From: Pseudomonas sp. P7548
GTDB taxonomy: Bacteria > Pseudomonadota > Gammaproteobacteria > Pseudomonadales > Pseudomonadaceae
Assembly: GCF_013386585.1 (NCBI RefSeq)
Contig: NZ_JACARO010000002.1
Location: 124,001 to 188,000 of the forward strand
Length of the DNA: 64,000 bases
Direction: 5' to 3'
Part shown: positions 37,324 to 49,747 of the stretch, in pieces
How positions within the stretch are numbered: the first letter of the stretch is position 1
Layout of the letters: the number at the start of each line of letters is the position of its first letter
Position numbers and translations under genes: made by a program
Notes under the pieces: generated by a model
Database searches by the model: none
Told to the model about the DNA's origin: nothing
Seen by the model: the letters and a program-made list of their open reading frames with translations, nothing else

Positions 37324-38706
37324 ATGAAAAGGACTTTCTCGTCCTTCGGTGTGGCGCTATGGATAGCGTTCACAGCACCGATGGCTTTCGCTGTGCCCAA
37401 TCGCGTGGATTTGATCCAGCTGCCGCCACCTGTCAGTGCGCCTCTGAGCACTTATACCGGTGACAAGTTGAGCCTGAATTTCCAGAACATCGAGCTGCGC
37501 GCCGTGTTGCAGCAAATTGCCGACGTGGCCGGCTTGAACCTGGTGGCCAGCGATGAGGTGCAGGGCTCAATCACGTTGAGGCTCAAGGACGTGCCGTGGG
37601 ATCAGGCGCTGGACCTGGTGTTGCAAAGCAAGGGTTTGGATAAGCGAGTGAAGGCGGGGGTGTTACTGGTGGCGCCTGCCGAAGAGCTCGCCGCCCGCGA
37701 ACTGCTGGTACTGGAGTCGCGCAAGCAGATCGCCGAACTGGCGCCTTTGCGTCGCGAGTTGTTGCAGGTCAACTACGCCAAGGCGGCCGACCTGGCCAAG
37801 TTGTTCCAGTCGGTGAGCGGCCTGGACGGCGCCACGGATGAACGAGGCTCGGTGGCTGTTGATGATCGCACCAACAACATCATTGCCTATCAGACCGGCG
37901 AGCGGCTCGACGAGCTGCGGCGCATCGTGGCGCAGTTGGATGTGCCGGTGCGCCAGGTGATGATCGAGGCGCGAATCGTCGAGGCCAATGTCGATTACGA
38001 CAAAAGCCTGGGCGTGCGCTGGGGCGGGCGGCTGAACCGAGGCAATTGGAACGCGGGGGGCATCGACAAGCCGTTGGCCGAAGGCGCCGAGTTGCCGGAA
38101 AGCCCGCCCAGTTCGCCGTTTGTCGATTTAGGCTCGCTGACGGGGACTTCAGGCCTTGGCCTCGCCTTTATCACCGACAACCTGTTGCTGGACCTTGAGC
38201 TGACCGCCATGGAAAAAACCGGTAATGGCGAAATCGTCTCGCAGCCCAAGGTGGTGACGTCCGACAAGGAAACCGCGCGAATCCTCAAGGGCACCGAAAT
38301 TCCCTACCAGGAGTCCAGTTCCAGCGGCGCCACCTCGGTGTCCTTCAAGGAGGCCTCGCTGTCGCTGGAGGTGACCCCGCAAATCACCCCCGACGACCGC
38401 GTGATCATGGAGGTCAAGGTCACCAAGGACGAGCCCGACTACCTGAACAAACTCAACGATGTGCCGCCGATCAAGAAAAACGAGGTCAACGCCAAGGTGC
38501 TGGTCAAAGATGGCGAGACCATCGTCATCGGCGGGGTTTTCTCCAATACCCAAAGCAAAGTGGTAGATAAGGTGCCATTTTTGGGCGATGTGCCGTATCT
38601 TGGCCGCCTTTTCCGGCGCGATGTGCTGGCGGAGAAAAAATCCGAGCTGCTGGTATTCCTGACTCCGCGTATTATGAATAACCAGGCGATTGCTGTGAGT
38701 CGTTGA
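37324..38706 (+). CDS. pilQ: Short PilQ-type secretin without AMIN domains
   Basis: This 460-residue outer-membrane secretin compares with 714 residues for P. aeruginosa PilQ. A signal peptide (about residues 1-23) and some 20 linker residues lead straight into the secretin N0 domain ([20 protein letters not shown]). The N1 domain and a complete secretin core follow ([48 protein letters not shown]). The two peptidoglycan-binding AMIN domains are missing. In size it resembles HofQ/ComE secretins of DNA uptake, although the retained sequence is PilQ-like. It lies 12 bases after the fusion gene. Confidence 0.9.
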   Translation: MKRTFSSFGVALWIAFTAPMAFAVPNRVDLIQLPPPVSAPLSTYTGDKLSLNFQNIELRAVLQQIADVAGLNLVASDEVQGSITLRLKDVPWDQALDLVLQSKGLDKRVKAGVLLVAPAEELAARELLVLESRKQIAELAPLRRELLQVNYAKAADLAKLFQSVSGLDGATDERGSVAVDDRTNNIIAYQTGERLDELRRIVAQLDVPVRQVMIEARIVEANVDYDKSLGVRWGGRLNRGNWNAGGIDKPLAEGAELPESPPSSPFVDLGSLTGTSGLGLAFITDNLLLDLELTAMEKTGNGEIVSQPKVVTSDKETARILKGTEIPYQESSSSGATSVSFKEASLSLEVTPQITPDDRVIMEVKVTKDEPDYLNKLNDVPPIKKNEVNAKVLVKDGETIVIGGVFSNTQSKVVDKVPFLGDVPYLGRLFRRDVLAEKKSELLVFLTPRIMNNQAIAVSR

Positions 38707-38710
38707 TTCT

Positions 38711-39229
38711 GTGCGAAATTTGATTCTTGTAGGACCGATGGGGGCTGGAAAAAGCACCATCGGCCGTTTGCTGGCCAAAGAGCTGCGCCTGCCGTTCAAA
38801 GATTCCGACAAGGAAATTGAATTGCGCACGGGTGCCAATATCCCTTGGATCTTCGATAAGGAAGGCGAGCTGGGCTTTCGCGACCGCGAGCAGGCGATGA
38901 TTGCCGAGCTGTGCGGCTGCGACGGCGTGGTATTGGCTACCGGCGGCGGTGCGGTGATGCGCGATGAAAACCGTCGTGCGCTGCATGCCGGTGGTCGGGT
39001 GGTCTATCTGCATGCGTCGGTCGAGCAGCAGGTGGGCCGCACCGCCCGCGATCGCAATCGCCCGTTGCTGCGCACAGCTGACCCGGCAAAAACCTTGCGG
39101 GACCTGCTGACGCTGCGCGACCCGCTTTATCGGGAGATCGCCGATCTGGTGGTGGAAACCGATGAGCGGCCGCCTCGAATGGTCGTCCTCGACATTCTGG
39201 AGCGCTTGCAGCAGTTGCCACCCCGTTAA
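38711..39229 (+). CDS. aroK: Shikimate kinase AroK
   Basis: This 172-residue enzyme phosphorylates shikimate in the aromatic amino acid pathway. Walker A is GPMGAGKST. The shikimate-binding DSD (KDSDKEIE), ATGGGAV and the lid RDRNRPLL are conserved. The GTG start at 38711 is four bases after the pilQ stop, so it is cotranscribed with the pil genes, as in other gammaproteobacteria. This cotranscription may explain why the pil frames are kept open. Confidence 0.96.
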   Translation: MRNLILVGPMGAGKSTIGRLLAKELRLPFKDSDKEIELRTGANIPWIFDKEGELGFRDREQAMIAELCGCDGVVLATGGGAVMRDENRRALHAGGRVVYLHASVEQQVGRTARDRNRPLLRTADPAKTLRDLLTLRDPLYREIADLVVETDERPPRMVVLDILERLQQLPPR

Positions 39230-39353
39230 AGCCAGGCCCGAAATGCGCTATTCTCGGCGGCGCGCCATGGTCCTTCGGAGTATGGCGTAGAGCCATCAGG
39301 CGACGTCAGAACCGAGCGTTGCCGATCGTAAATATATCTTCACGCGGGGACAC

Positions 39354-40454
39354 ATGCAGACACTTAAGGTCGATCTAGGCGAGCGCAGCTACCCAATCCA
39401 TATTGGCGAAGGTTTGTTGGACAGGCCCGAGTTGCTGGCGCCGCATATCGCGGGGCGGCAAGTGGCGATCATCTCCAACGAAACGGTCGCGCCCCTGTAC
39501 CTTGAGCGTCTGAGTCGCAGCCTGGCGGCGTACTCGGTGATCTCGGTAATCCTGCCCGATGGCGAAGCCCACAAGAACTGGGAAACCCTGCAACTGATTT
39601 TTGATGGCCTGCTGACGGCACGGCATGACCGCCGCACCACCGTGATCGCCCTGGGCGGCGGGGTGATCGGCGACATGGCCGGCTTCGCGGCCGCCTGCTA
39701 CCAGCGCGGTGTGGACTTTATCCAGGTACCCACGACGCTGTTGTCCCAGGTCGATTCGTCGGTGGGTGGCAAGACCGGTATCAACCACCCGCTGGGCAAG
39801 AACATGGTCGGTGCGTTCTACCAGCCCAATGCCGTGCTGATCGACACCGCCACCCTCAACACCTTGCCGCCCCGCGAGCTGTCGGCGGGCCTGGCGGAAG
39901 TCATCAAGTACGGGCTGATCTGCGACGAGCCGTTCCTGGCCTGGCTGGAGGAGCACGTCGACGCCCTGCGCAACCTGGACCAGGTTGCACTCACCGAAGC
40001 TATTTCCCGCTCCTGTGCCGCCAAGGCGCTGGTGGTAAATGCCGATGAGCGCGAGTCCGGCGTGCGGGCCACCTTGAACCTGGGCCACACCTTCGGCCAT
40101 GCGATCGAAACGCACATGGGCTATGGTGTGTGGTTGCATGGGGAGGCCGTGGCGGCTGGCACGGTGATGGCATTGGACATGTCGCAGCGCCTGGGATGGA
40201 TCACCGCCCAGGAGCGCGATCGCGGCATTCGCCTGTTCCAGCGTGCCGGGTTGCCGGTCATCCCGCCGGAGGAAATGACCGAGGCGGATTTCCTCGAACA
40301 TATGGCAATAGACAAGAAAGTGATCGACGGTCGACTGCGACTGGTGCTGCTGCGCCGCATGGGTGAAGCGGTGGTGACCGACGATTATCCGAAAGAGATT
40401 TTACAGGCCACGCTGGGAGCGGATTACCGCGCCCTGGCCCAGCTTAAAGGTTAA
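39354..40454 (+). CDS. aroB: 3-dehydroquinate synthase AroB
   Basis: This 366-residue NAD-dependent enzyme makes 3-dehydroquinate from DAHP. NAD-binding [13 protein letters not shown], the metal ligands (Glu in [13 protein letters not shown] and the His of [10 protein letters not shown]) and [12 protein letters not shown] are all present. ATG at 39354. The 124-base gap from aroK has no clear terminator. Confidence 0.97.
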   Translation: MQTLKVDLGERSYPIHIGEGLLDRPELLAPHIAGRQVAIISNETVAPLYLERLSRSLAAYSVISVILPDGEAHKNWETLQLIFDGLLTARHDRRTTVIALGGGVIGDMAGFAAACYQRGVDFIQVPTTLLSQVDSSVGGKTGINHPLGKNMVGAFYQPNAVLIDTATLNTLPPRELSAGLAEVIKYGLICDEPFLAWLEEHVDALRNLDQVALTEAISRSCAAKALVVNADERESGVRATLNLGHTFGHAIETHMGYGVWLHGEAVAAGTVMALDMSQRLGWITAQERDRGIRLFQRAGLPVIPPEEMTEADFLEHMAIDKKVIDGRLRLVLLRRMGEAVVTDDYPKEILQATLGADYRALAQLKG

Positions 40455-40464
40455 TAAGATCCCG

Positions 40465-42024
40465 ATGACTAGTTTGCATGCCGACGAGGCGTTCCTCGGC
40501 CATTACCAGTTAAGCCACGACCCTTTTGCTCCGCGGGTGCCTGGCTTCAAATTTTTCCCGGCCCAGCGCAAGCCTGTGCTCGGCCAGTTGCACCACCTGG
40601 CGCGTTACAGCCAGCTGCTGCTGGTCGTGACCGGCCCGTTGGGCAGCGGCAAAACCCTGCTGCGCCAGGCGCTGGTGGCCAGCACCAACAAGCAGTCGGT
40701 ACAGAGCGTGGTGGTGTCGGCCCGTGGTGCCGGTGATGCGGCGGGTGTGCTGCGCCAAGTGGCCCAGGCCCTGGACGTGGCCACTGCCGAGCCGAACGCG
40801 ATCCTCAAGCAGGTGGTACAACTGGGCCTGACCGGCCAGGAAGTCTACTTGCTGGTCGACGACGCCGAGCAGCTCGACGAATCTGCCCTGGAAGCGCTGC
40901 TGGCGCTGGCGGCGGGCACGCCGGAAGGCCGTCCGCATGTATTCCTGTTCGGTGAGTCGTCGTTGATCGCCGATCTGGAGCAGATCAGCGGTGATCAAGA
41001 GCTGTTTCACGTCATCGAGCTGCAACCGTACGAAGAGGAAGAAACCCGCGAATACCTGGCTCAGCGCCTGGAAGGTGCGGGGGCGGGCATCGAACTTTTC
41101 TCCGCCCAGCAGATCTCTGATATTCACGAAAGCTCCGACGGCTGGCCTGGCACCATCAACCAGGTTGCCCGCGATGCAATGATCGAAGCCATGATTGCCA
41201 GCCGCTCTGCGGTGAAGCGTCCAAAGATGGGGTTCACTATGCCTAAGAAGCACGTATTGGCTATTTCCGCGGTTGTCGTGGTTGCTGTAGCCGCCGCCTG
41301 GTTGATCCCGGGCCGCAGCAAGGCACCGACGACTGCCGGCGCGCCAACCGAACAGGCGCAGTTGCCATTGGGCAAACCCACGCCAAATGTCGAATTCGCC
41401 AATTCCGGCCAACCGACCAACCTGCCGATGGTCGGCCAGCCGGTCATGCGCGGTCCGTTGGCTGAAGAAGCCGGTGGCATCTCCGAAGGCGACGACGGCG
41501 TGCCGGTGGAAGGTTCCAGCGCGACGCCGCCAACCGTGACCACCACTGCCCCGCCTGCGGGCGTGCCAGCGGGCCAGCCGGCGGCAGTTGCCAAGCCGAC
41601 CCCTGCACCGACCGTTGCCACCGCCAAGCCTGCGCCTGTGACCAAGCCGGTCGCGCCTGCGCCAGCCGCCAAGCCAGCTCCAGCGGCCAAGCCTGCCGAG
41701 AAACCGGCCGCCACCGTTGCCAAGGCCGGTGCTGCGGGTAGCGGTTGGTATGGCAGTCAGCCTTCCGGCAACTTCGTGGTGCAGATCCTCGGCACCAGCT
41801 CCGAAGCCAACGCCCAGGCGTTTGTGAAAGAGCAGGGCGGCGAGTACCGTTATTTCAAGAAAGTGCTCAACGGCAAGCCTCTCTATGTGATCACCTATGG
41901 CAGTTTCGCCAGCCGTGCAGCGGCTGATTCTGCCATCAAGGCCTTGCCAGCGAAGGTTCAGGCTGGTAAACCTTGGCCTCGCACTGTTGCCAGCGTTCAA
42001 CAAGAACTCGCAACAACTCGCTGA
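40465..42024 (+). CDS. DamX-like AAA ATPase with SPOR domain
   Basis: This 519-residue cell-envelope protein has an N-terminal ExeA-type AAA domain (about 30-250, Walker A GPLGSGKT, Walker B LLVDDAEQL). A membrane helix (about 267-285) and a long Pro/Ala/Lys-rich periplasmic linker follow, then a C-terminal SPOR domain (about 445-515, FVVQILGTSSEANAQAFVKEQ). DamX of E. coli shows the same order apart from a weaker ATPase part and acts at the division septum. The position after aroB is conserved (PA5037). Confidence 0.88.
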   Translation: MTSLHADEAFLGHYQLSHDPFAPRVPGFKFFPAQRKPVLGQLHHLARYSQLLLVVTGPLGSGKTLLRQALVASTNKQSVQSVVVSARGAGDAAGVLRQVAQALDVATAEPNAILKQVVQLGLTGQEVYLLVDDAEQLDESALEALLALAAGTPEGRPHVFLFGESSLIADLEQISGDQELFHVIELQPYEEEETREYLAQRLEGAGAGIELFSAQQISDIHESSDGWPGTINQVARDAMIEAMIASRSAVKRPKMGFTMPKKHVLAISAVVVVAVAAAWLIPGRSKAPTTAGAPTEQAQLPLGKPTPNVEFANSGQPTNLPMVGQPVMRGPLAEEAGGISEGDDGVPVEGSSATPPTVTTTAPPAGVPAGQPAAVAKPTPAPTVATAKPAPVTKPVAPAPAAKPAPAAKPAEKPAATVAKAGAAGSGWYGSQPSGNFVVQILGTSSEANAQAFVKEQGGEYRYFKKVLNGKPLYVITYGSFASRAAADSAIKALPAKVQAGKPWPRTVASVQQELATTR

Positions 42025-42375
42025 CGATCCGGCGGCCTTACCCAGGCCGCCCTCCCGGCACCTCAAAAAAACCGCAAGTGCGTGCTGTCTCTAGAGACCG
42101 CGCGCTTTGTGGTGTCTGCGTCACAGTGGCTTTTGAGTCGTAGCGGTCAGAATTAAAAAAGTTTTGACTAGCACAGCATATCGCTTTAAACCTTTCATAA
42201 ATGCGACATAGATTTGCGACATTTCGTCGCTAAATTTGTGAGCGTTCGTGTCGGTGTGTACAATGACCTCCCTTTTGCCCCCGCTAAGCCGGCGTACGTT
42301 CGGCGTGGAAGGTAACCGGTTGAATTGAAAAGAAATTTGCCTCGTTATAAGAGGCAGCCTGGTGAGAAAGTGTCT
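42025..42375. other. Intergenic region upstream of gltB
   Basis: These 351 bases contain no credible gene. Visible structures are a 7-base GC stem (GGCGGCC/GGCCGCC, 42031-42051) just after the previous stop, a perfect 12-base palindrome GTCTCTAGAGAC (42087-42098), an AT-rich tract, and the gltB promoter. The leader downstream of the promoter is about 105 bases long and could carry regulation of glutamate synthase. Confidence 0.6.
42236..42264 (+). promoter_or_regulatory. Sigma-70 promoter of gltBD
   Basis: TTGTGA (42236-42241) and TACAAT (42259-42264) are separated by 17 bases. They are the best pair in the region and sit within an AT-rich upstream context. Confidence 0.6.
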
Positions 42376-45300
42376 ATGAAAGCAGGTCTGTACCAACCCG
42401 ATGAATTCAAGGATAACTGCGGTTTCGGCCTGATAGCCCATATGCAGGGCGAACCCAGTCATACCCTTTTGCAAACGGCCATCGAGGCCCTGACCTGCAT
42501 GACCCACCGCGGTGGGATCAACGCCGACGGCAAGACCGGTGACGGTTGTGGCTTGCTCATTCAAAAGCCCGATCTGTTCCTGCGCGCTGTCGCAAAAGAG
42601 CAATTTGCAGTCGACCTGCCCAAGCAGTACGCCGTGGGCATGGTGTTCTTCAACCAGGACCCGGTCAAAGCCGAGGCCGCTCGCGAGAACATGAACCGCG
42701 AGATCCTCGCTGCCGGCCTGCAACTCGTCGGCTGGCGCAAAGTGCCTATCGACACCAGCGTACTCGGCCGCCTGGCCCTGGAACGCCTGCCGCAGATCGA
42801 GCAAGTGTTCATCGCGGGCGAAGGCCTGAGCGACCAGGACATGGCGATCAAGCTGTTCACGTCCCGTCGTCGCTCGTCCGTGGCCAACGCCGCCGACACC
42901 GACCACTACATCTGCAGCTTTTCCCACAAGACCATCATTTATAAAGGCCTGATGATGCCGGCGGACCTCACCGCCTTCTATCCAGACCTGAGCGATGAGC
43001 GCCTGCAAACCGCAATCTGCGTGTTCCACCAGCGCTTCTCCACCAACACCCTGCCGAAATGGCCGCTGGCCCAGCCGTTCCGCTTCCTCGCCCACAACGG
43101 CGAGATCAACACCATCACCGGCAACCGCAACTGGGCCGTGGCCCGTCGCACCAAGTTCGCCAACGACCTGATGGACCTGGAAGAACTCGGCCCGCTGGTC
43201 AACCGCGTGGGTTCCGACTCCTCCAGCATGGACAACATGCTCGAGTTGATGGTCACCGGCGGCATCGACCTGTTCCGTGGCGTGCGCATGATTATTCCGC
43301 CAGCGTGGCAGAACGTCGAAACCATGGACCCGGACCTGCGTGCGTTCTACGAGTACAACTCGATGCACATGGAACCGTGGGACGGCCCGGCCGGCGTCGT
43401 AATGACCGACGGTCGCTACGCGGTGTGCCTGCTCGACCGTAACGGTCTGCGCCCGGCGCGCTGGGTCACCACCACCAACGGGTTCATCACCCTGGCGTCC
43501 GAAATCGGCGTGTGGGACTACAAGCCAGAAGACGTGATCGCCAAAGGCCGTGTTGGCCCTGGCCAGATCCTGGCCGTGGACACCGAAACCGGGCAGATCC
43601 TCGACACCGACGCCATCGACAACCGCTTGAAGTCGCGTCACCCGTACAAGCAATGGCTGCGCAAGAACGCCCTGCGCATCCAGGCGACCATGGAAGACAA
43701 CGACCACGGTTCGGCTTTCTACGACGTCGACCAGCTCAAGCAGTACATGAAGATGTATCAGGTCACGTTCGAAGAGCGCGACCAGGTGCTGCGTCCGCTC
43801 GGCGAGCAAGGCTACGAGGCCGTCGGCTCCATGGGCGATGACACGCCGATGGCCGTGCTGTCCCAGCGCGTGCGCACGCCGTACGACTACTTCCGCCAGC
43901 AGTTCGCCCAGGTGACCAACCCACCGATCGACCCGCTGCGCGAAGCCATCGTGATGTCCCTGGAAGTGTGCCTCGGTGCCGAGCGCAACATCTTCCAGGA
44001 ATCGCCTGAGCACGCCTCCCGCGTAATCCTCAGCTCGCCGGTGATTTCGCCGGCCAAGTGGCGCTCGTTGATGACCCTGGATCGCCCGGGCTTCGACCGC
44101 CAGATCATCGACCTGAACTACGACGAGAGCCTCGGCCTTGAAGCCGCCGTGCGCAACGTCGCCGACCAGGCCGAAGAAGCCGTGCGCGCCGGTCGTACCC
44201 AGATCGTGCTGACCGACCGTCACATTGCCCCAGGCAAGCTGCCGATCCACGCCTCGCTGGCCACCGGCGCGGTGCATCACCGCCTGACCGAGAAAGGCCT
44301 GCGCTGCGACTCCAACATCCTCGTCGAAACTGCCACCGCGCGTGACCCGCATCACTTTGCGGTGTTGATCGGCTTCGGCGCCTCGGCGGTGTACCCGTTC
44401 CTGGCCTACGAAGTGCTGGGCGACCTGATCCGTACCGGTGAAGTACTGGGCGACCTCTACGAGGTGTTCAAGAACTACCGTAAAGGCATCACCAAGGGCT
44501 TGCTGAAGATCCTGTCGAAGATGGGTATCTCCACCGTCACGTCCTACCGTGGCGCGCAATTGTTCGAAGCCATCGGCTTGTCCGAAGAGGTGTGCGAACT
44601 GAGCTTCCGTGGCGTGCCAAGCCGCATCAAGGGCGCGCGTTTCGTCGACATCGAAGCCGAGCAGAAAGCCCTGGCAGCTGAAGCCTGGAGCGCGCGCAAG
44701 CCGATCCAGCAAGGCGGCCTGCTGAAGTTCGTGCACGGTGGCGAATACCATGCGTACAACCCGGACGTGGTCAACACCCTGCAAGCCGCCGTGCAGCAGG
44801 GCGACTACGCCAAGTTCAAGGAATACACCTCGCTGGTGGATAACCGCCCGGTGTCGATGATCCGTGACCTGTTCAAGGTGAAGACCCTGGACACGGCGAT
44901 GGACATCAACGAAGTCGAGCCGCTGGAATCGATCCTCAAGCGCTTTGACTCCGCCGGTATCTCCCTGGGCGCCTTGTCGCCCGAGGCTCACGAAGCCCTG
45001 GCCGAAGCCATGAACCGCCTGGGTGCGCGTTCCAACTCCGGCGAAGGCGGTGAAGACCCGGCGCGCTACGGCACCATCAAGAGCTCGAAAATCAAGCAGG
45101 TCGCGACCGGCCGCTTTGGTGTTACCCCGGAATACCTGGTCAACGCCGAAGTGCTGCAGATCAAGGTGGCCCAAGGCGCCAAACCGGGTGAAGGTGGCCA
45201 GCTACCGGGCGGCAAGGTCAACGGTCTGATCGCCAAGCTGCGTTACGCAGTGCCGGGCGTGACCCTGATCTCGCCTCCACCGCACCACGACATCTACTCG

Positions 45301-46821
45301 ATTGAAGACTTGTCGCAGCTGATTTTCGACCTGAAACAAGTCAACCCGCAGGCCCTGGTCTCGGTGAAACTGGTAGCAGAAGCCGGCGTCGGCACCATCG
45401 CCGCTGGCGTGGCCAAGGCCTATGCCGACCTGATCACCATCTCCGGCTACGACGGCGGTACCGGTGCTTCGCCGCTGACCTCCATCAAGTACGCCGGCGC
45501 ACCGTGGGAACTCGGCCTGGCCGAAACCCACCAGACCCTGCGCGGCAACGACCTGCGCGGCAAGGTGCGTGTACAGACCGACGGCGGCCTGAAAACCGGC
45601 CTCGACGTGATCAAGGCTGCGATCCTCGGCGCCGAAAGCTTCGGCTTCGGTACTGCGCCAATGATCGCCCTGGGGTGCAAATACCTGCGTATCTGCCACC
45701 TGAACAACTGCGCCACTGGCGTCGCCACTCAGAACGAGAAGCTGCGCAAGGATCACTACATCGGCACCGTCGACATGGTGGTGAATTTCTTCACCTACGT
45801 CGCCGAAGAGACCCGTGAGTGGCTGGCCAAGCTGGGCGTGCGTTCCCTCGAAGAGCTGATCGGTCGTACCGATCTGCTGGAAATCCTCGAAGGCCAGACC
45901 GCCAAGCAGCACCACCTGGACCTCACGCCGTTGCTCGGCAGCGATCACGTCCCGGCCGACAAGCCGCAGTTCTGTGGTGTGGACCGTAACCCGCCGTTCG
46001 ACAAAGGCCTGCTGGCCGAGAAGATGGTGGACATCGCAGGTCGCGCAATCAGCGAAGCCAGCGGTGGCGAATTCGAACTGGATATCTGCAACTGCGACCG
46101 TTCCATCGGCGCACGCATCTCCGGCGAAATCGCACGCAAGCACGGCAACCAGGGCATGGCCAAGGCGCCGATCACCTTCCGCTTCAAGGGCACTGCAGGC
46201 CAGAGCTTTGGCGTGTGGAACGCCGGTGGCCTGCACATGTACCTAGAAGGCGACGCCAACGACTACGTGGGCAAGGGCATGACCGGCGGCAAGCTGGTGA
46301 TCGTTCCGCCTAAAGGCAGCGTCTACAAGACCCAGGACAGTGCCATCATCGGCAACACCTGCTTGTACGGCGCCACCGGTGGCAAGCTGTTCGCGGCCGG
46401 TACTGCCGGTGAGCGTTTCGCCGTGCGTAACTCCGGTGCTCACACCGTGGTGGAAGGCACTGGCGATCACTGCTGCGAGTACATGACCGGGGGCTTTGTC
46501 GCGGTACTGGGCAAGACCGGTTACAACTTCGGTTCGGGCATGACCGGCGGTTTCGCCTACGTGCTCGACCAGGACAACACCTTCGTCGACAAGGTCAACC
46601 ACGAGTTGGTCGAGATCCAGCGGATCAGCGGCGAAGCCATGGAGTCCTACCGGAACCACTTGCAGCACGTGCTGGACGAGTACGTCGAGGAAACCGGCAG
46701 CGAATGGGGCCGCAACCTCGCCGAAAACCTCGATGATTACCTGCGTCGTTTCTGGCTGGTCAAGCCCAAGGCTGCCAACTTGAAATCGTTGCTTTCCAGC
46801 ATCCGTGCCAACCCGCAGTGA
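42376..46821 (+). CDS. gltB: Glutamate synthase (NADPH) large subunit
   Basis: This 1481-residue enzyme makes two glutamates from glutamine and 2-oxoglutarate. The ATG at 42376 gives a 14-residue propeptide before the catalytic Cys15 ([13 protein letters not shown]), the N-terminal nucleophile after processing. An upstream TTG would wrongly lengthen it. The FMN-binding synthase domain contains [17 protein letters not shown]. The 3Fe-4S cluster cysteines lie in [18 protein letters not shown]. The C-terminal GXGXG beta-helix domain is complete. GltD follows after 32 bases. Confidence 0.97.
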   Translation: MKAGLYQPDEFKDNCGFGLIAHMQGEPSHTLLQTAIEALTCMTHRGGINADGKTGDGCGLLIQKPDLFLRAVAKEQFAVDLPKQYAVGMVFFNQDPVKAEAARENMNREILAAGLQLVGWRKVPIDTSVLGRLALERLPQIEQVFIAGEGLSDQDMAIKLFTSRRRSSVANAADTDHYICSFSHKTIIYKGLMMPADLTAFYPDLSDERLQTAICVFHQRFSTNTLPKWPLAQPFRFLAHNGEINTITGNRNWAVARRTKFANDLMDLEELGPLVNRVGSDSSSMDNMLELMVTGGIDLFRGVRMIIPPAWQNVETMDPDLRAFYEYNSMHMEPWDGPAGVVMTDGRYAVCLLDRNGLRPARWVTTTNGFITLASEIGVWDYKPEDVIAKGRVGPGQILAVDTETGQILDTDAIDNRLKSRHPYKQWLRKNALRIQATMEDNDHGSAFYDVDQLKQYMKMYQVTFEERDQVLRPLGEQGYEAVGSMGDDTPMAVLSQRVRTPYDYFRQQFAQVTNPPIDPLREAIVMSLEVCLGAERNIFQESPEHASRVILSSPVISPAKWRSLMTLDRPGFDRQIIDLNYDESLGLEAAVRNVADQAEEAVRAGRTQIVLTDRHIAPGKLPIHASLATGAVHHRLTEKGLRCDSNILVETATARDPHHFAVLIGFGASAVYPFLAYEVLGDLIRTGEVLGDLYEVFKNYRKGITKGLLKILSKMGISTVTSYRGAQLFEAIGLSEEVCELSFRGVPSRIKGARFVDIEAEQKALAAEAWSARKPIQQGGLLKFVHGGEYHAYNPDVVNTLQAAVQQGDYAKFKEYTSLVDNRPVSMIRDLFKVKTLDTAMDINEVEPLESILKRFDSAGISLGALSPEAHEALAEAMNRLGARSNSGEGGEDPARYGTIKSSKIKQVATGRFGVTPEYLVNAEVLQIKVAQGAKPGEGGQLPGGKVNGLIAKLRYAVPGVTLISPPPHHDIYSIEDLSQLIFDLKQVNPQALVSVKLVAEAGVGTIAAGVAKAYADLITISGYDGGTGASPLTSIKYAGAPWELGLAETHQTLRGNDLRGKVRVQTDGGLKTGLDVIKAAILGAESFGFGTAPMIALGCKYLRICHLNNCATGVATQNEKLRKDHYIGTVDMVVNFFTYVAEETREWLAKLGVRSLEELIGRTDLLEILEGQTAKQHHLDLTPLLGSDHVPADKPQFCGVDRNPPFDKGLLAEKMVDIAGRAISEASGGEFELDICNCDRSIGARISGEIARKHGNQGMAKAPITFRFKGTAGQSFGVWNAGGLHMYLEGDANDYVGKGMTGGKLVIVPPKGSVYKTQDSAIIGNTCLYGATGGKLFAAGTAGERFAVRNSGAHTVVEGTGDHCCEYMTGGFVAVLGKTGYNFGSGMTGGFAYVLDQDNTFVDKVNHELVEIQRISGEAMESYRNHLQHVLDEYVEETGSEWGRNLAENLDDYLRRFWLVKPKAANLKSLLSSIRANPQ

Positions 46822-46844
46822 TATGCGCCTGAAGAGTTTGATGA

Positions 46845-48272
<1,428 letters not shown>

Positions 48273-48300
48273 CCCTGGCCCTGGGTTGAAATGGGCTCAA

Positions 48301-48391
48301 AATGTGGGAGCTGGCTTGCCTGCGATGCAGGCAACTCGGTCTATCAGTTAGACCTAGGTGATGCCATCGCAGGCAAGCCAGCTCCCACACA
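48301..48391. repeat. REPIN, GI-like type, after gltD
   Basis: GTGGGAGCTGGCTTGCCTGCGATG pairs with CATCGCAGGCAAGCCAGCTCCCAC. The C-to-T exchange (GAGCTGGC) distinguishes this subgroup and is matched in the other arm, so pairing is kept. Confidence 0.92.
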
Positions 48392-48450
48392 AACCCCATT
48401 CCACATTGGGGTTTGCGACGCCAGTCATTGCGACAAATTGACCCGATAGA

Positions 48451-48480
48451 CAAAAGGCACGGCTCACTCCGTGCCTTTTG
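48451..48480 (+). terminator. Intrinsic terminator between gltD and hemE
   Basis: CAAAAGGCACGG pairs with CCGTGCCTTTTG around a CTCACT loop. It most likely ends the gltBD transcript. The hemE promoter must lie after it or overlap it. Confidence 0.85.
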
Positions 48481-48526
48481 CGTCTGGCTCTGAGAAAATG
48501 CCCGCACTTTTTTTGCGGATGCCGAC

Positions 48527-49594
48527 ATGACTGCCCTCAAGAACGACCGTTTCCTTCGTGCCCTGCTCAAGCAACCCGTGGACGTCACCCCTGTGTGGAT
48601 GATGCGCCAGGCCGGTCGCTACCTGCCGGAATACCGCGCCAGCCGCGCCAACGCCGGTGATTTCATGAGCCTGTGCATGAACCCGGAGTTCGCCTGCGAA
48701 GTCACGATGCAGCCGCTGGACCGCTACCCACAACTGGACGCGGCCATCCTCTTTTCCGACATCCTCACCATCCCTGACGCCATGGGCCAAGGCCTGTACT
48801 TCGAAACCGGCGAAGGCCCGCGTTTCAAGAAAGTCGTGAGCACCCTGGCCGACATCGAAGCCCTGCCGATCCCGGATCCGCACAAAGACCTCGGTTACGT
48901 GATGGACGCCGTCAGCACCATCCGCCGCGAACTCAACGGCCGCGTGCCGCTGATCGGTTTCTCCGGCAGCCCGTGGACCCTGGCCACCTACATGGTCGAA
49001 GGCGGCTCGTCGAAAGACTTCCGCAAGACCAAAGCCATGCTCTACGACAACCCGCAAGCCATGCACCTGCTGCTGGACAAGCTGGCGCAGTCGGTCACCT
49101 CCTACCTCAACGGCCAGATCATGGCCGGCGCGCAAGCGGTGCAGATCTTCGATACGTGGGGCGGCAACCTGTCGGCGGCGGCGTACCAGGAGTTTTCCCT
49201 GGCCTACATGCGCAAGATCGTCAGCGGCCTGATCCGCGAACACGAAGGCCGTAAAGTGCCGGTCATCCTGTTCACCAAGAACGGCGGCCTGTGGCTGGAA
49301 AGCATCGCCGACGCCGGTGCCGACGCACTGGGCCTGGACTGGACTTGCGACCTGGGCGAAGCCCGCCAGCGCGTGGGCAACCGCGTCGCGCTGCAAGGCA
49401 ACATGGACCCGACCGTGCTCTACGCCAAGCCGGAAGCGATCCGCACCGAAGTCGGCCGCATCCTGGCCAGCTACGGCAAGGGCACCGGGCACGTGTTCAA
49501 CCTGGGCCACGGCATCACGCCGGAAGTGAACCCGGAACATGCGGGCGCGTTCCTGCGTGCGGTGCATGAGCTGTCGGCGCAATATCACGAATAA
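48527..49594 (+). CDS. hemE: Uroporphyrinogen decarboxylase HemE
   Basis: This 355-residue cytoplasmic enzyme converts uroporphyrinogen III to coproporphyrinogen III in heme synthesis. The substrate-binding start [31 protein letters not shown] and [17 protein letters not shown] are the family signatures. ATG at 48527. A terminator overlaps the stop. Confidence 0.97.
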   Translation: MTALKNDRFLRALLKQPVDVTPVWMMRQAGRYLPEYRASRANAGDFMSLCMNPEFACEVTMQPLDRYPQLDAAILFSDILTIPDAMGQGLYFETGEGPRFKKVVSTLADIEALPIPDPHKDLGYVMDAVSTIRRELNGRVPLIGFSGSPWTLATYMVEGGSSKDFRKTKAMLYDNPQAMHLLLDKLAQSVTSYLNGQIMAGAQAVQIFDTWGGNLSAAAYQEFSLAYMRKIVSGLIREHEGRKVPVILFTKNGGLWLESIADAGADALGLDWTCDLGEARQRVGNRVALQGNMDPTVLYAKPEAIRTEVGRILASYGKGTGHVFNLGHGITPEVNPEHAGAFLRAVHELSAQYHE

Positions 49595-49624
49595 AAAAAG
49601 CCCGGTTTGATACCGGGCTTTTTC
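49593..49624 (+). terminator. Intrinsic terminator after hemE
   Basis: AAAAAAAGCCCGGT pairs with ACCGGGCTTTTT around TTGAT, directly at the hemE stop codon. Confidence 0.93.
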
Positions 49625-49644
49625 ATGCCTGAACACAAGTCAAA

Positions 49645-49733
49645 ATGTGGGAGCTGGCTTGTCGAATCGTCGCACCGCTGCGATAGCTGCATTGAATTCA
49701 CCGCCGCTATCGCAGGCAAGCCAGCTCCCACAT
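49645..49733. repeat. REPIN, GI-like type, carrying a short insertion
   Basis: The right arm is standard (CTATCGCAGGCAAGCCAGCTCCCAC). The left arm begins GTGGGAGCTGGCTTG and is then interrupted by TCGAATCGTCGCACCG before resuming CTGCGATAG. The same inserted segment occurs in the copy at 61544. Confidence 0.88.
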
Positions 49734-49747
49734 AAAAGCAAATAGCC

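Noticed and set aside
37324..38706. PilQ as a foreign HofQ-type secretin acquired by transfer
   Set aside because: The retained sequence (for example the [12 protein letters not shown] and [17 protein letters not shown] blocks) is strongly of the Pseudomonas PilQ type, so internal deletion is the simpler explanation.
42087..42098. The perfect palindrome GTCTCTAGAGAC as a regulator operator for gltB
   Set aside because: It lies about 150 bases upstream of the best promoter and matches no operator I know. It is kept only as a note in the intergenic entry.
42121..45174. A 1017-residue open frame on the minus strand opposite gltB, and similar long frames opposite phaC2 (17103-18902) and the first chemoreceptors
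   Set aside because: They mirror strongly recognised genes. Their products are His/Gln/Gly-rich, as expected of the complement of GC-rich codons, with no recognisable motif.
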